A stretch of 64,000 nt of DNA from Gnetum montanum (taxonomy: Eukaryota > Streptophyta > Gnetopsida > Gnetales > Gnetaceae), in assembly GCA_015680685.1 (NCBI GenBank), contig MNCI01002923.1, forward strand, positions 338,915-402,914, read 5' to 3'. The notes under the pieces were generated by a model, which ran no database searches, was not told the DNA's origin, and saw nothing but the letters and a program-made list of their open reading frames with translations. A program made the translations under genes and the position numbers. Below, in pieces: positions 54,575 through 64,000 of this stretch. Positions within the stretch are counted from its first letter, which is position 1. Each line of letters starts with the position of its first letter.

Positions 54575-57500
54575 GCAATCACATAGCCTTGACCCCACAT
54601 TCACATGAGAGCCCACTAGGAATGGAAGCAGGGTGCCTAGAACGATCTTGTTGATCAAACTGGGACTTACGGGTGTTACAATGAAACAAGTGTCAAGAGG
54701 ATCTACACAGTGTTTGCAGTGTCATGGTGCCCATAAGGGTGAGCCTAGTCAAGGATCATGGTGCAAAATGAGGATGCAAATGTGTGAATTTATGTGAGAA
54801 AATAGCAAGAAAATGCTAGTATAATGCTAGAATGTAAGTAAAAATGCTAAAAATGCATGGAGAATGAGCAAGAGAGAAATTGGCACCACCCTAAACGAGG
54901 GGAGCATAGTTAACTACAAAAAGAGTTGAGGTATGTGGTGTACAAACAAGCATAGTGGGAAAGCATAATCACAATCATAGGATGTCTAGGTTGCAAAACT
55001 AACATCCACCGTGGAGTCTAAGCCTGCCAAGTTGGCTATTGTGGTGTCCTGCAAGCTACGGTGCTCTGCGGGATGCAATGGTGCTATGATGATGTACAAC
55101 GATGTCTACCAAATGCCAAGTGCACTTGGATGTAATAATGTTAAGAATTCCAATGCTTAAATTTACCAACCAAATGCTTCAAATGCCAGCCCCTAAAACA
55201 TGAAATGTTAGGGTATTTATAAGGCTAGGGTTAGCATGAGTCATGGATTGGGTGCCACATGGCAGAGGAGTAGCTGGGACTACACTAACCCCTAACTACG
55301 CTCCCACTAAAGCAAATGGTGTTTTGCTGGTGTTCTCCAATGGACCCTGTGAGACTACCAAACTGTGACTACAAATGCAAATGCCAAACATACCACAACG
55401 TACCTGAAAACAATGCAACATAGTAAAGTTTTGAAGACTATGCTCCGAGACTATGTTATGCACTCTCTCAAGTGCTGTCGAGTGTAGGTACAATTTAGGG
55501 GCAAATAGGAGATGCAAATGGAATGCAAATTCCTAATCTTTCTTGTCGAAGGAATGTTGGAGTTGAGATGCAAGCCAATGTTGCATTCCAAAGGCTTCTA
55601 AAGGCAGTTTTGACAAACTATGCTAACTACGCTCTAGAGCGTAGTCCAATAATTAAACAAATTTTTCCAAAGGATGAGGTCCAGTGCAAACTACACTCTA
55701 GAGCATAGTCCCAACAGGAATAGTATAGCCCAAACACTTAAAAAAATATAGTAAAAATTGATGCCCTTATGCAGACTACGTTGACTACGCTCTAGAGCAT
55801 AGTAGGGAGCATAGCCTTTGAAGTTAGAAAATCTGCCAAACTATTTCTTCCATCCCAAGCTAGCTTGATAGCCTCTAGCTTGACACTTAGGCAAATTTAC
55901 AAAACTGACCATTTCAATGCCAACTATGTTGACTATGCTCTAGAGCATAGTCCTGGTAGGGAGAGCATAGTCAAGACACCTAGAAAATTTTGCAACTACT
56001 GTCGACACTTAGAGTAATTTTGCACATCTAGACTATTTGTGTCAACTATGTTGACTATGCTCTAGAGCATAGTCCCAATAGCAAAGAGCATAGTCTCAAC
56101 ACTTAGACAAAATTTGCCAAGTTTTGACACTTCGAAAAATCTAGAGTTGAGACTCAAGATCCCAAATTTAGTGGTATTTCATTAGCCCCTCTTTGTTGAC
56201 ATCTGGAGGAGTGGCTTGAGAGACGTTGACAAAGAACACAAAACACCATAGCAGGCCTGGCACCAACATCGTTCATCAATACCCAACCAAATGTCACTTC
56301 ACTATGCTCAAGATTGCTAAGGGTAATGATATGCTGGGGATAAAGGATGTAGGGAATGTATTATGCAATGAGAAGGGAATGAAATGCAAACAGTATAAAA
56401 CTACATGATGCAACACCAAGGTAGCTTGTTGCCAAGATAGTGACCCCTTGTCGGAGTGCTTATCAAAGAGTTAACATCCATGGTGTTAGAATGGCCTACA
56501 CCCAAAATTATGACCTCTCGTCGAAGTGCTTATGAGAAGGTTGATGCGAATTCAGGGTTGGACTAGTTGTGAAATTGCAACTTAGCTAATTTTTCCTAGG
56601 GACATGTTTTGCCTCATTTTCTTTACTTTTTTTCTTTTTTTGTTGCTTTTTTGTGGCTGTGATAAACTTTCTTTGGGTTCCACATACTACGAGATGTTAG
56701 CTGTAGGATGCTTTTCGTCAAGTGGACTAGGTGCCACCTAATGGGCTTTGCCTTAATGAAACTATGTTGCATCTGTATGAAAAGTGTTTCCTCCCCAAGA
56801 TGAGTCACATTACATCCGCTTGGGTTTTGACCAACCCATAGAGGTTCCCCATGGGATGAGTTGCATTACATCTACTATGGGTTCTATGATTGATATGAAG
56901 GGGGTGCTATATGCATTGGAAGGGTTGCAAGCTCAGTGATGTAGGGGAAGGTAGGGAAATGTAAAGTAAATGGGTAAATGCAAGTAGGTTATAGCTAGGG
57001 ATGTGCACCCTTGAGTGGCCTGGCTAGTCTAATCATGCACATCAGAGCAATGTGGTGACTTGCCATTGTGATGAGATATGTCTCTGCATGACTACCTCTG
57101 AGGCTTTATCCTACAAACATAACATAGAGAAGACAAGAAAATAACCACACAACATGAGATGAGAGTAAACTACTAGTTATGAGGGTTCTGGAGGTGCTAC
57201 GAGTGCGACACCAAATGCAAGAGCTTAAAGGGCCATTGTAGGAAAACCAATGTAGGGACCGGTGCAAGAAAGTAGCAAAAGCTTCAATAGCCACACTAGA
57301 TGCAAGTGCTTGAGAAATGGAAAGAGCCCAATAGAATAGGTAAGATGATGAGGGTCCTAATTCTTCCACTACTCCAAAGGGTTGTAATGACTATGAGAGC
57401 TCTAAGAAATAATGAAATACCCAAGGTCGATAATGCTGCCGATGTGGCCTAGGGTTGGTAATGCTAGTGATCGTGGCAGGAGCTTCAAAAGGATAGCAAA

Positions 57501-57606
57501 ATTCCCAAGGGAATTTTCAAAGGATCACCAAAATGCTAGGGGATAGTGATGCTACAAGTGTTCCAAAGGCCTCCTCTGATGATAGGAAATTCATTCTAGA
57601 ACTACA
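54528..57606 (-). repeat. family G LTR shared by elements G1 and G2
   Basis: About 3.1 kb. Minus-strand start TGTAGTTCTAGAATG at 57606, directly after a purine-rich tract (57607-57625). Its end aligns with the other copies near 54528 (CAATCGCTACA). Content: GGATAAAGCC block (about 57110), hairpin array (56105-55440), TATA box (55211-55220), R/U5 with a GTAAGT-containing conserved block (about 54665). Integrase lies on one side and gag on the other, so it serves both elements. Confidence 0.75.
55440..56105 (-). repeat. palindromic hairpin repeats in the shared G LTR
   Basis: At least five units. Perfect palindromes occur at 55626-55645 (ACTACGCTCT plus its exact reverse complement) and at 55931-55952 and 56053-56074 (GACTATGCTCT plus its exact reverse complement). 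Imperfect ones lie near 55690 and 55782. A second half-motif '(g)gagcatag(t)c' follows most of them 10-15 bp downstream. The central CTCTAGAG is absent from the + LTR block at 34.8-35.4 kb, where a loop separates the arms. Confidence 0.92.
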
Positions 57607-57625
57607 GACTTTCCACCCCGCCCAT
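57607..57625 (-). other. polypurine tract of element G1
   Basis: On the minus strand GATGGGCGGGGTGGAAAGTC directly precedes the TGTAG start of the LTR. A similar GGGATAAGCAGGGTGGGGCA precedes TTGTAG near 63199 on the + strand. Confidence 0.65.
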
Positions 57626-57659
57626 CAAACGTGGGCAAATGACATGGAGTTGGAAGTAT

Positions 57660-58205
57660 TATCATTTGGTTGTCTATAGAACTATGTGTGTTAAACTACA
57701 AACCCAATTTAAGGTCTTAGTAGACTGTGGGCCCAATTTAAGGTCCTGAAAAACCATGATATCCTAGTTTATAGTCCTAGTAGACTACTGTGTGTCATTT
57801 TAACATTGTAGTAGATGGTGGATGTTGTGCCAGTTTAATGTCATGACCTAAGGACTATTTGTGCCATTTTTTCATCATGGCATATGTTCTATGCTAGTTT
57901 ATAATCATAGCAAACTATCTGTGCCATTTTAGCATCATAGTGAATGATAGATGTGGATGCCAATTTAATGTCTTAGTGGACATGTTGTGCTACTTTATAG
58001 TCATAGCAGACTGTCTATGCCAGTTTAACATCATAGCAAATAAATCTATGCTAGTTTATAGTCATAGCAAACTATATAAGCTAGTTTAGCATCATAGCAA
58101 ATGATTGTTGTGCCAATTTATAGTCATAGAAGACTAGAGGTTTAGTCACCAATTTAACATCATAGCAGACAAATGCTGTACCAATTTATAGTCGTAGCAG
58201 AATTT
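57660..58205 (-). repeat. GTTTAA minisatellite, integrase-side array of G1
   Basis: Roughly a dozen units such as '(c/a)agtttata gtcatagcaaac' and 'cagtttaacatcatagcaaat', spaced 35-50 bp, same orientation as 41390-41965. It sits between integrase and the polypurine tract. Confidence 0.8.
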
Positions 58206-58209
58206 TCTT

Positions 58210-59490
58210 AACTTATTTTTTCATTAATGAGGCACTACATGCTATGCATAATATGGCTTTAGATATGAGTGGTTCACCATATTAACAAATTTGTTGTCAT
58301 CGTGGTTAGTGAGCTTGAATCCTCCATTGTCATAGGCCTTGATGAATAAGAAAGGTCCTTCCCAAATGACCTTGAGAACTAAGCCCTCCTTCTTGATTGG
58401 GCATTAATTCTAATTATGATAGTGCTTTTTCCATTACATTTGTTGTTATTGCAAAATTTGACCAAGTGTTTGCATGTGCTCTTCCTCTATTGAGTTGAGG
58501 TCCATGGTTCTCAACTCATCATTTTGAGCCTCATCAATGAAGCTCGAGAGGATTACACAAAGCAATGGGACTTGCAATTCAAGAGGCAAGATTGCTTCAA
58601 ATCCATAAACCAAACTGTATGGCATCTTACCTATTGTAGTTCTTCATGTTATGTTGTAGGCCTAGAGCATGTAGATCAATTGCTTATGCCATCACCATTT
58701 ATTGCTACTAAGCATCTTCTTTAAGAGATTGATGATGACCTTGTCTATGGCCTTCGCTTGGCCATTCACCTATGGGTAGTAGGGAAACAAAAAGAATTAT
58801 TTGATTCTAAGGCATTCGCAAAAGACTTTGGTCTCAGCACTGCTAAACTGTGGCCTGTTGTCTGTGACTATGATAATGGTAAACCAAAATGAAACACTAT
58901 GTTGTCAAGTATGAATTTGCAAACTTGCTACAATGTAATCTTCCTAAGGGGAATAGCTTCAACCCACTTCATAAAATACTCAATGGTGATTATGATAAAG
59001 CTATGCCCTATAGAAGACATGGGTGTTATTGGTCTTATGATGTCCAAACCCCAACATTGGAATGCCACGTGATCTATTTTGTGTGTAGTTTGGTGGGTGG
59101 CACATGCATTAAGTTTCAATGCCATTGATATGTGTCACAATTCTTGACCTTGGAGATGCAATTGCACTCCATGTATGGCCGATAATAGCATAAGCATCTA
59201 ATTTTTACACACATTGCCCCAAGTGCTATGTGGCCTCCATAGAGTCCCTTGTGGACTTGCTCAACGATCATCTATGCTTTGCTGTTGCTAACACATATTA
59301 ATAGTATGCCATCGTAGGATCTATGGCATAAGGTGCTATCACCCATGATGATGTACTACCATAATCGCTTCTGCACTGCATCCTTTTGGGTGGTAGCTAT
59401 ATGCTACAGAGGTTCACCTTGTAGAAGGTACACCTTAATGTCATCATACCACTCTACTATGTGGGTTGTGCTTACTATGGCTATAGATGT
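58210..59490 (-). pseudogene. integrase of element G1
   Basis: The open minus-strand part 59125-58928 reads ACATHQTTHKIDHVAFQCWGLD, IIRPITPMSSIGHSF and TIEYFMKWVEAIPL. The catalytic Asp of the W-G-x-D-x-x-x-P motif is present. The conserved Asp of TDYFTKW is Glu, as in G2. An upstream decayed HHCC segment (59300-59150) and a heavily interrupted C-terminal part (58900-58210) complete it. Confidence 0.75.
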
Positions 59491-59569
59491 CATGTTGGTT
59501 GTTTATGTGACATGCATAGGGCAATTTGCCACCAAGGTGGAAAAGGCATGAAACATTTCAGATGTAATG

Positions 59570-59970
59570 CATAAGGCTAACGTTGCTAATGCATTAGCTA
59601 TGACGTTTTCATTTTGGGGAATATGATGAACATCAACAGTTGCAAATTACTTAAGCAGGTGATTTTCCAAGTCACAATAAGGTTTCAAGTGTTGGGCTTT
59701 ACAAGCATAAACCTCTATGACTTGGTTGATAACCAATTTTGAATCACCTCGAACCACTAGGTTTTGTATCCCTAGGTCACGAGTTGCTAAGATAACCCAA
59801 AGGAGACCCTCATACTCTAGCATGTTGTTGGGGCATGGAAATGTGAAGCGATATGCTAACGGTCAAATCTCCCTAGAGGGGAATGTGATTACAGTAGTGG
59901 CACTACCTCCTTGAGAGGTTGAAGTGCCATCAAAGTGTAAGAGTGCCTCGAAGTTTTCAAACACTTGGCT
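59570..59970 (-). pseudogene. second (archaeal-type) RNase H domain of element G1
   Basis: The minus strand reads LLHFDGTSTSQGGSATTVI, NNMLEYEGLL, VVRGDSKLVINQVIEVYACK, HLKPYCDLENHLLK and HHIPQNENVIANALATLA. The set FDG, xEYE, GDS and H-x-x-x-x-N-x-x-A-D/N matches the catalytic pattern of the aRH domain peculiar to Tat-lineage elements. It is better preserved than the G2 copy. Confidence 0.82.
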
Positions 59971-60049
59971 TATGCTAGTAACATGCTCATCTGGAAATTT
60001 TGGATCTATCATTGCTTAATTTTTGATTGGGGAAGTTGTAAGTTGTGTG

Positions 60050-61320
60050 GCTATTGCTTAACCTTTAGTTGATGCTTGTGCAATGTAATGTAGGTCAAAC
60101 TCAGTAGTTATTGCTTTCCAACATGCAATGCAACTACTCTTGTAAATATTCATTGTAATGGCTCAGAGTACATTGCTTTTGTAGATGATGCTAACTTGGC
60201 TACAAAAAAGATAATGCCTCCACTTCTTGAGTGCAAAGACCAAGGCAAGACAATTCTTTTTCACATCATTGTACTTTGCTTCATAGGTAACTAATGCATG
60301 GCTTAGGTAGTATACCAAAACCTCTATACCATCGTCTCACTTTTGGCAAAGCAGAGAAGTAATGGACATGTCTGAGGTAGCGAGGTAGATGTAAAATAGT
60401 TTATCTCCTTGTAGAGGGCAGACCGTTGGAAATTAGGCTAGCTCCTGCTTAAGGTTGTCAAATGCCTCTTGGCATTGAGCCATCCACTTGAAGTGGACTC
60501 CCTTTTTGAGCAAGTGTTGCATGGGCTACAACTTATTAATCAACCATGAGATAAACTAGTGTATGAATTGCAATCTGCCTTGTAACCCTTGTACCTCCTT
60601 AAGGTTAGCCAGTGGTGCTCAGTTGATGATGGCTTTAACCTTATTGGGATCTATGCATATGCCTAGTTTGGATACTATAAAACCTAGCATGTGGTCCATC
60701 TTGACGCTGAAGATACATTTCTTAGGATTTAACCTAAGTTCATGCTTTAAACAATGTTTGAGCACAAGGCCTAAGTCACCTACATGGTTGTATGATGCTT
60801 TAGACTTAACCACTATATCGTCAATGTAATTATTAAGCAAACCTAATAAGTAGTCACTAAAAATGTACGTCATCGCTTGTTAATAAGTTGCTCCTATGCT
60901 CGTAAGCCCAAAGAGCATCATAAGGTAACAAAATGTACCCCAAGGGGTCATGAAGGTAGTACTGAGCTAGTGTTCTAGGTTACTCCGAATCTAGTTGTAC
61001 CCCAAGAACCCATCCATGAAGGACAACAAGGCATGGCCAACCATAGTATCAACCAATTGGTCAATACTAGGAAACAAAAAATCATTTTTGATGGTCACCT
61101 TGTTCAGGTCCTAGAAGTCTATACAAATGCGTATACTCCCATTTTTCTTAGGTACAACCATGATGTTGGAGATCCAATCTACATAGTCAATGGCCCAGAT
61201 GAAACCAGCTTTATAGAGCTTAGTGATTTCATCACCAACTGCCCATGCCACCTTAGGCCTAACCTTACGAGCTTTTTGCTTAACTAGTTTTATGCTGGGA
61301 TCGAGGATTATGTTGTATTA
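60050..61320 (-). pseudogene. reverse transcriptase and RNase H of element G1
   Basis: Minus-strand RT motifs: VPKKNGSIRICIDF.DLNKVTIKN, IDQLVDTMVGHALLSFMDG, then an open segment (60873-60619) YIFSDYLLGLLNNYIDDIVV with the YIDD catalytic box, LRLNPKKCIFSVKMDHMLGF and IDPNKVKAIIN. RNase H follows at 60480-60060: GDKLFYIYLATSD, VYYLSHALVTYEAKYNDVKK, LKKWRHYLFCSQV. Stops interrupt the frame but nearly all family motifs can be found. Confidence 0.85.
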
Positions 61321-62960
61321 CACTACATGAGGATCTAGGCCTAGCATGTCTTCATAAGACCATGCAAATGCCTTGATGTTTTTTCTAGTACTTTTGCAAT
61401 GTTTTGGACATCTTGAGGCTCTAGAAAAGAACTAAGTTTCAATGTCTTTTCCTTGCCACTAGATGCTACTATAAGAACTTCAACAAGAAAAATCCTTGAT
61501 GACATCACCTGCCTCTAGATCTACAGCCCTAACTAGATGGTTTGGCTAGTCTAGCAATTCCTCTACAGATGTGATGTATTCGTCGTAGGCTACGGACTCG
61601 ATGTCTAGGCATTGTGCCTCAATGCATCACATGAGATCATCATGTGGCCCGATTAGGACTAGCAATGAGTGAAGATGCTTGTACATAGTCATGTTGTAAA
61701 TCCTATAATAATCCTACAAAAAAAACCAGAAAAATGTCAAGCCACACCTATCTTAAAGAGAGCAATATCCATAAAATGAAGAAAAACAATCCAATAAATT
61801 TTTCCTAAGTGTGAAAATGTAATTTTGAAAGGCAAAGGATGTGTGGGCTGGTTTTAGGCCTCAATAGGGCATGGGGTTGCCAGTTTAAGGTCTTAGCAAA
61901 CCATGATATGCACTAAATGCATTATTGGAGCAAGGCTTGGTGCATCACAAAAATGAAATTAGCTTGGGTGCTCACTAGGCGACAAGAAAAATTCAAATTT
62001 TTTTCTAAGCTCGAAGACAGTTAGAAAAATAAAAAATTCTTCTAACTCTAATGACTACACTCCCACCCAACTATGCTTGGCACTATTGAGTGTAGTCTTG
62101 GGGTAGGTAAAAAATTCAATGATCCCCAGGGATATAAAAGCACATTTTACCCTTGGTAAATTTGTCATTGTCAAAGGTGAAAATGTAAACTTTCTAGAGC
62201 ATAGCATAGTTGCAAGAGCATAGTCGCCAGAATGTCACATTGAAGTGGATGCTAACACCCTGATTTGACCAACATGGATGAAAAAGAGCAAGTCCTAGAA
62301 TGCCTACTGTGGGCATGCATAAAGGAGCAAACGGCACTGTTGTTAGCCAGGTACCCTAACTATGCTCTACCTCTTTTTCATTTTGTGGTGTCTTGTCTCC
62401 ACTTAGGAATTTGGGGCTTGGGTTTTGATGGCCTGCCATGGTAGGGACCACTACCACCATAGCCATTGTGATCGTGTGACAAGGAAGGATGTGTACGCAG
62501 TGTGAAGGGTTTTACCATTTATGATTTTTTTTTGACATGACAGTTTTTGTTTCCATGTGTGTGGGTGGTGGAAGGGAAAATGATGGTTGGGGCGTGGTTG
62601 GTGTCAATGGGTAAGTTAGTGACTAGCCTATGGTGCATGGCATAGGGATTTCGCCCGCATTTTCTACAAAAATTTTGTCTATCTTCTTCTTTGTTTTAGC
62701 GTGGTGGCTAGTGAAGTAGGGGCCTGGGGTTTGATGGAGGTGATGGCAATGAGGGGTCACCACATGTAGGGTCTGAGGGCATGGCAAAGAGAATCTAAAA
62801 ATTTTCTATTTTTTAGCTACTTCTTTTACCTTATCTTTTGTGTGGGTGGGGCAAGGCATCAACAACAATCGAGATGGTTGGTCACAGGGCAAGATGCGAT
62901 GGGGGTAACCCTGCCATTTCTTTTTTATTTAAAAAAAATTTGATGAGTGAAGCGATGAGT
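61321..62960 (-). mobile_element. spacer upstream of RT in element G1
   Basis: Collinear with 45311-46900. Contains one GTTTAA unit (61871-61900), hairpin arms near 62040-62100 (GACTACACTCC...GAGTGTAGTC), an A-run around 61720 and T/A-rich runs near 62525 and 62930. No gene recognised. Confidence 0.55.
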
Positions 62961-62989
62961 GACACATGGTAGGGATGTGCATGAGACTG

Positions 62990-64000
62990 TTAGGTGATTA
63001 CACCCCATGACATGCCACTGGGCCATAGTCTATTAGGACTATGAACTAGCATATCGCGGTCTACTAGGACCTTAAACTAGGTTCGTAGTTTAGCATGCAT
63101 AGCTCAAATACACACAGTTCTATGGACAAGTGAGCGTGAATACTTCCCATCCATTCTCAACTACCCACATCCCGATGGGATAAGCAGGGTGGGGCATTGT
63201 AGTTCTAGAATAGAGTTCACATTGTCAAGATAAAGCCTTTGGAACATTTGTAGCATCATTGCCCTCAGCATTTTGTTGATCCTCCGAAAATGCCCTTGGG
63301 CATTTTGCTAACCTTATGGAGCTACCGCCACCATCGCCAGTAGTACCACCCCCAAGCTATGCCAATAGCATTATAGGCCTTGGGTGTTTCATTAGTGGTT
63401 AGGGCTCTCACAGTTAGAACCACCCACTAGAGTCCCAACAATACTATGGCCTAGCCACAACACTACCATCCTCTAGCACTCACCATTGCCTAGGCTTGAA
63501 AGTTCATTCAGTAGCATGGCTTCCTATGATCCTGCTGGATTTCTAAGCTTCTATCCTTGGTGTGGAGTCTTGAGCACTTGCATCATCATCACCTTCAACC
63601 ACCTCACTAGCCTCCCTTAGGTGCTCTCTTCTGGTGTGGCTACTGAAGCATTTGTAGCCTTCTGGCTCCACCATCTACACTGTCCTTCCTACTTTGGCAC
63701 TATAAGCTTTTACAACTAGCCCAGCACTTGCAACACTTGTAGCGCCCTCACAACCAATAGTTTGCTCTTATCTCTCATGTTGTGTGGTGGTTTTCTTATT
63801 TCCTCTACATTATGTTTGTAGGACGAAGCCCCAGAGGTAGTTGTTCAAAGGCACATTAGACACCACATGGCTCTAACACACTTGGTTGGACTCACCAAGC
63901 TGATCAAGAGTGCACACCCCTATTATCCTTGCTATAACCCACTTGCATTTGCCCCTTTACCTTACCTTTCCTACCTTTCTTGCAAGCTTCTCCAATGTGT
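62990..64000 (+). mobile_element. family G copy in + orientation, LTR start
   Basis: It begins with inverted GTTTAA minisatellite units (63000-63090, reading TAAACTAG on the + strand), then a purine tract and LTR sequence. It is homologous to the reverse complement of 57700-56950, including 'ttctagaat', 'gcctttggaacatttgtagcatc' and GGACGAAGCC near 63822. It continues beyond the window. Together with G1 it forms a head-opposed pair. Confidence 0.7.

Larger units (their letters stand above)
38866..57606 (-). mobile_element. element G2: Tat-lineage Ty3/gypsy retrotransposon
   Basis: A minus-strand element of about 18.7 kb between two G LTRs. Order on the minus strand: 5' LTR (57606-54528), gag, protease, GTTTAA minisatellite, an opposite-strand ORF, spacer, RT, RNase H, second RNase H, integrase, minisatellite, 3' LTR. 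Dual RNase H and very large size are features of the Tat lineage (Ogre/Retand relatives). The 5' LTR is at the same time the 3' LTR of element G1. No PBS is recognisable, and gag seems to abut the LTR end. Confidence 0.75.
57607..62960 (-). mobile_element. element G1: pol-bearing 3' part of a second Tat-lineage copy
   Basis: Minus-strand order: spacer (62960-61320), RT, RNase H, second RNase H, integrase, minisatellite, polypurine tract, LTR shared with G2. Gag and protease are absent because the copy is cut by an inverted junction near 62960-63000. It is closely similar in layout to the pol part of G2, which shows that the array consists of two related copies. Confidence 0.75.

Noticed and set aside
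54570-54670. Short intron (GTAAGT...TTGCAG) before the G2 gag
   Set aside because: The same GTAAGT block occurs in the G LTRs, and LTR homology continues past the supposed acceptor to 54528, so it is U5 sequence.
55626-56074. Palindromes as transcription terminators or a MITE
   Set aside because: No terminal repeats with target duplication around single units, and the repeats are regularly spaced inside an LTR; they are part of the LTR.
1-64000. tRNA, rRNA or intact protein-coding host genes
   Set aside because: No tRNA cloverleaf pattern beyond the primer binding sites, no rRNA similarity and no intact multi-exon gene was found on reading both strands; a computed scan would be needed to be certain.

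Overview
The window is transposon-dominated nuclear DNA from a plant, most likely a seed plant with a large, slowly purged genome. It is AT-rich and holds no intact host gene, only layers of decayed Ty3/gypsy LTR retrotransposons. Plant origin is supported by PBS sequences matching plant tRNA-Asp and tRNA-iMet, by Athila-type gag/pol motifs, and by Tat-type pol with two RNase H domains. A gymnosperm is possible but cannot be shown from sequence alone. Runs of N (5612-5741, 28968-29159 and single Ns) mark a draft assembly.

Left part, 1-26.7 kb, + strand: a nested stack of one Athila-like family whose LTRs start TGATG and end CTCATCA. A tail of one element (1-590) runs into an LTR (591-1458) followed by a PBS and a pol-less element C. 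C is interrupted by element B (4116-21556), which carries decayed gag, protease, RT, RNase H, integrase and a long 3' extra ORF. B's own 5' LTR is interrupted by the youngest element, A (4204-10731). A has both LTRs, a GCACC target duplication, gag and protease, but no RT, RNase H or integrase. C resumes at 21557 with its 3' extra ORF and 3' LTR. That LTR holds a solo LTR of another family (25672-26370).

Middle, 26.7-29.6 kb: the minus-strand gag start, iMet PBS and LTR of a chromovirus-like element. This LTR carries a strikingly GC-rich insertion (28345-29250) with a poly-A tail and 9-bp target duplication. Its open frame contains a J-domain-like (DnaJ) segment with an HPD motif.

Right part, 29.6-64 kb: a minus-strand Athila-like element F (LTR, 3' ORF, 3' UTR), invaded by two blocks of a Tat-lineage family G with 2.5-3 kb LTRs. 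One block is LTR material in + orientation (33.3-36.6 kb). The other is a minus-strand tandem LTR-internal-LTR-internal array (38.9-62.9 kb). The array ends at an inverted junction with a + strand G copy that leaves the window. The G LTRs carry arrays of hairpin-forming repeats with the core ACTACGCTCT...AGAGCGTAGT, some of them perfect palindromes. Internal regions carry gag, protease, RT, RNase H, a second archaeal-type RNase H, integrase and GTTTAA minisatellites. Between protease and RT, on the opposite strand, lies a decayed multi-exon ORF (about 47.4-50.8 kb) with at least one frame-preserving intron.

Everything coding is broken by stops, gaps or deletions. The stops examined closely are mostly TAG and TGA, as expected from C-to-T decay of methylated DNA.
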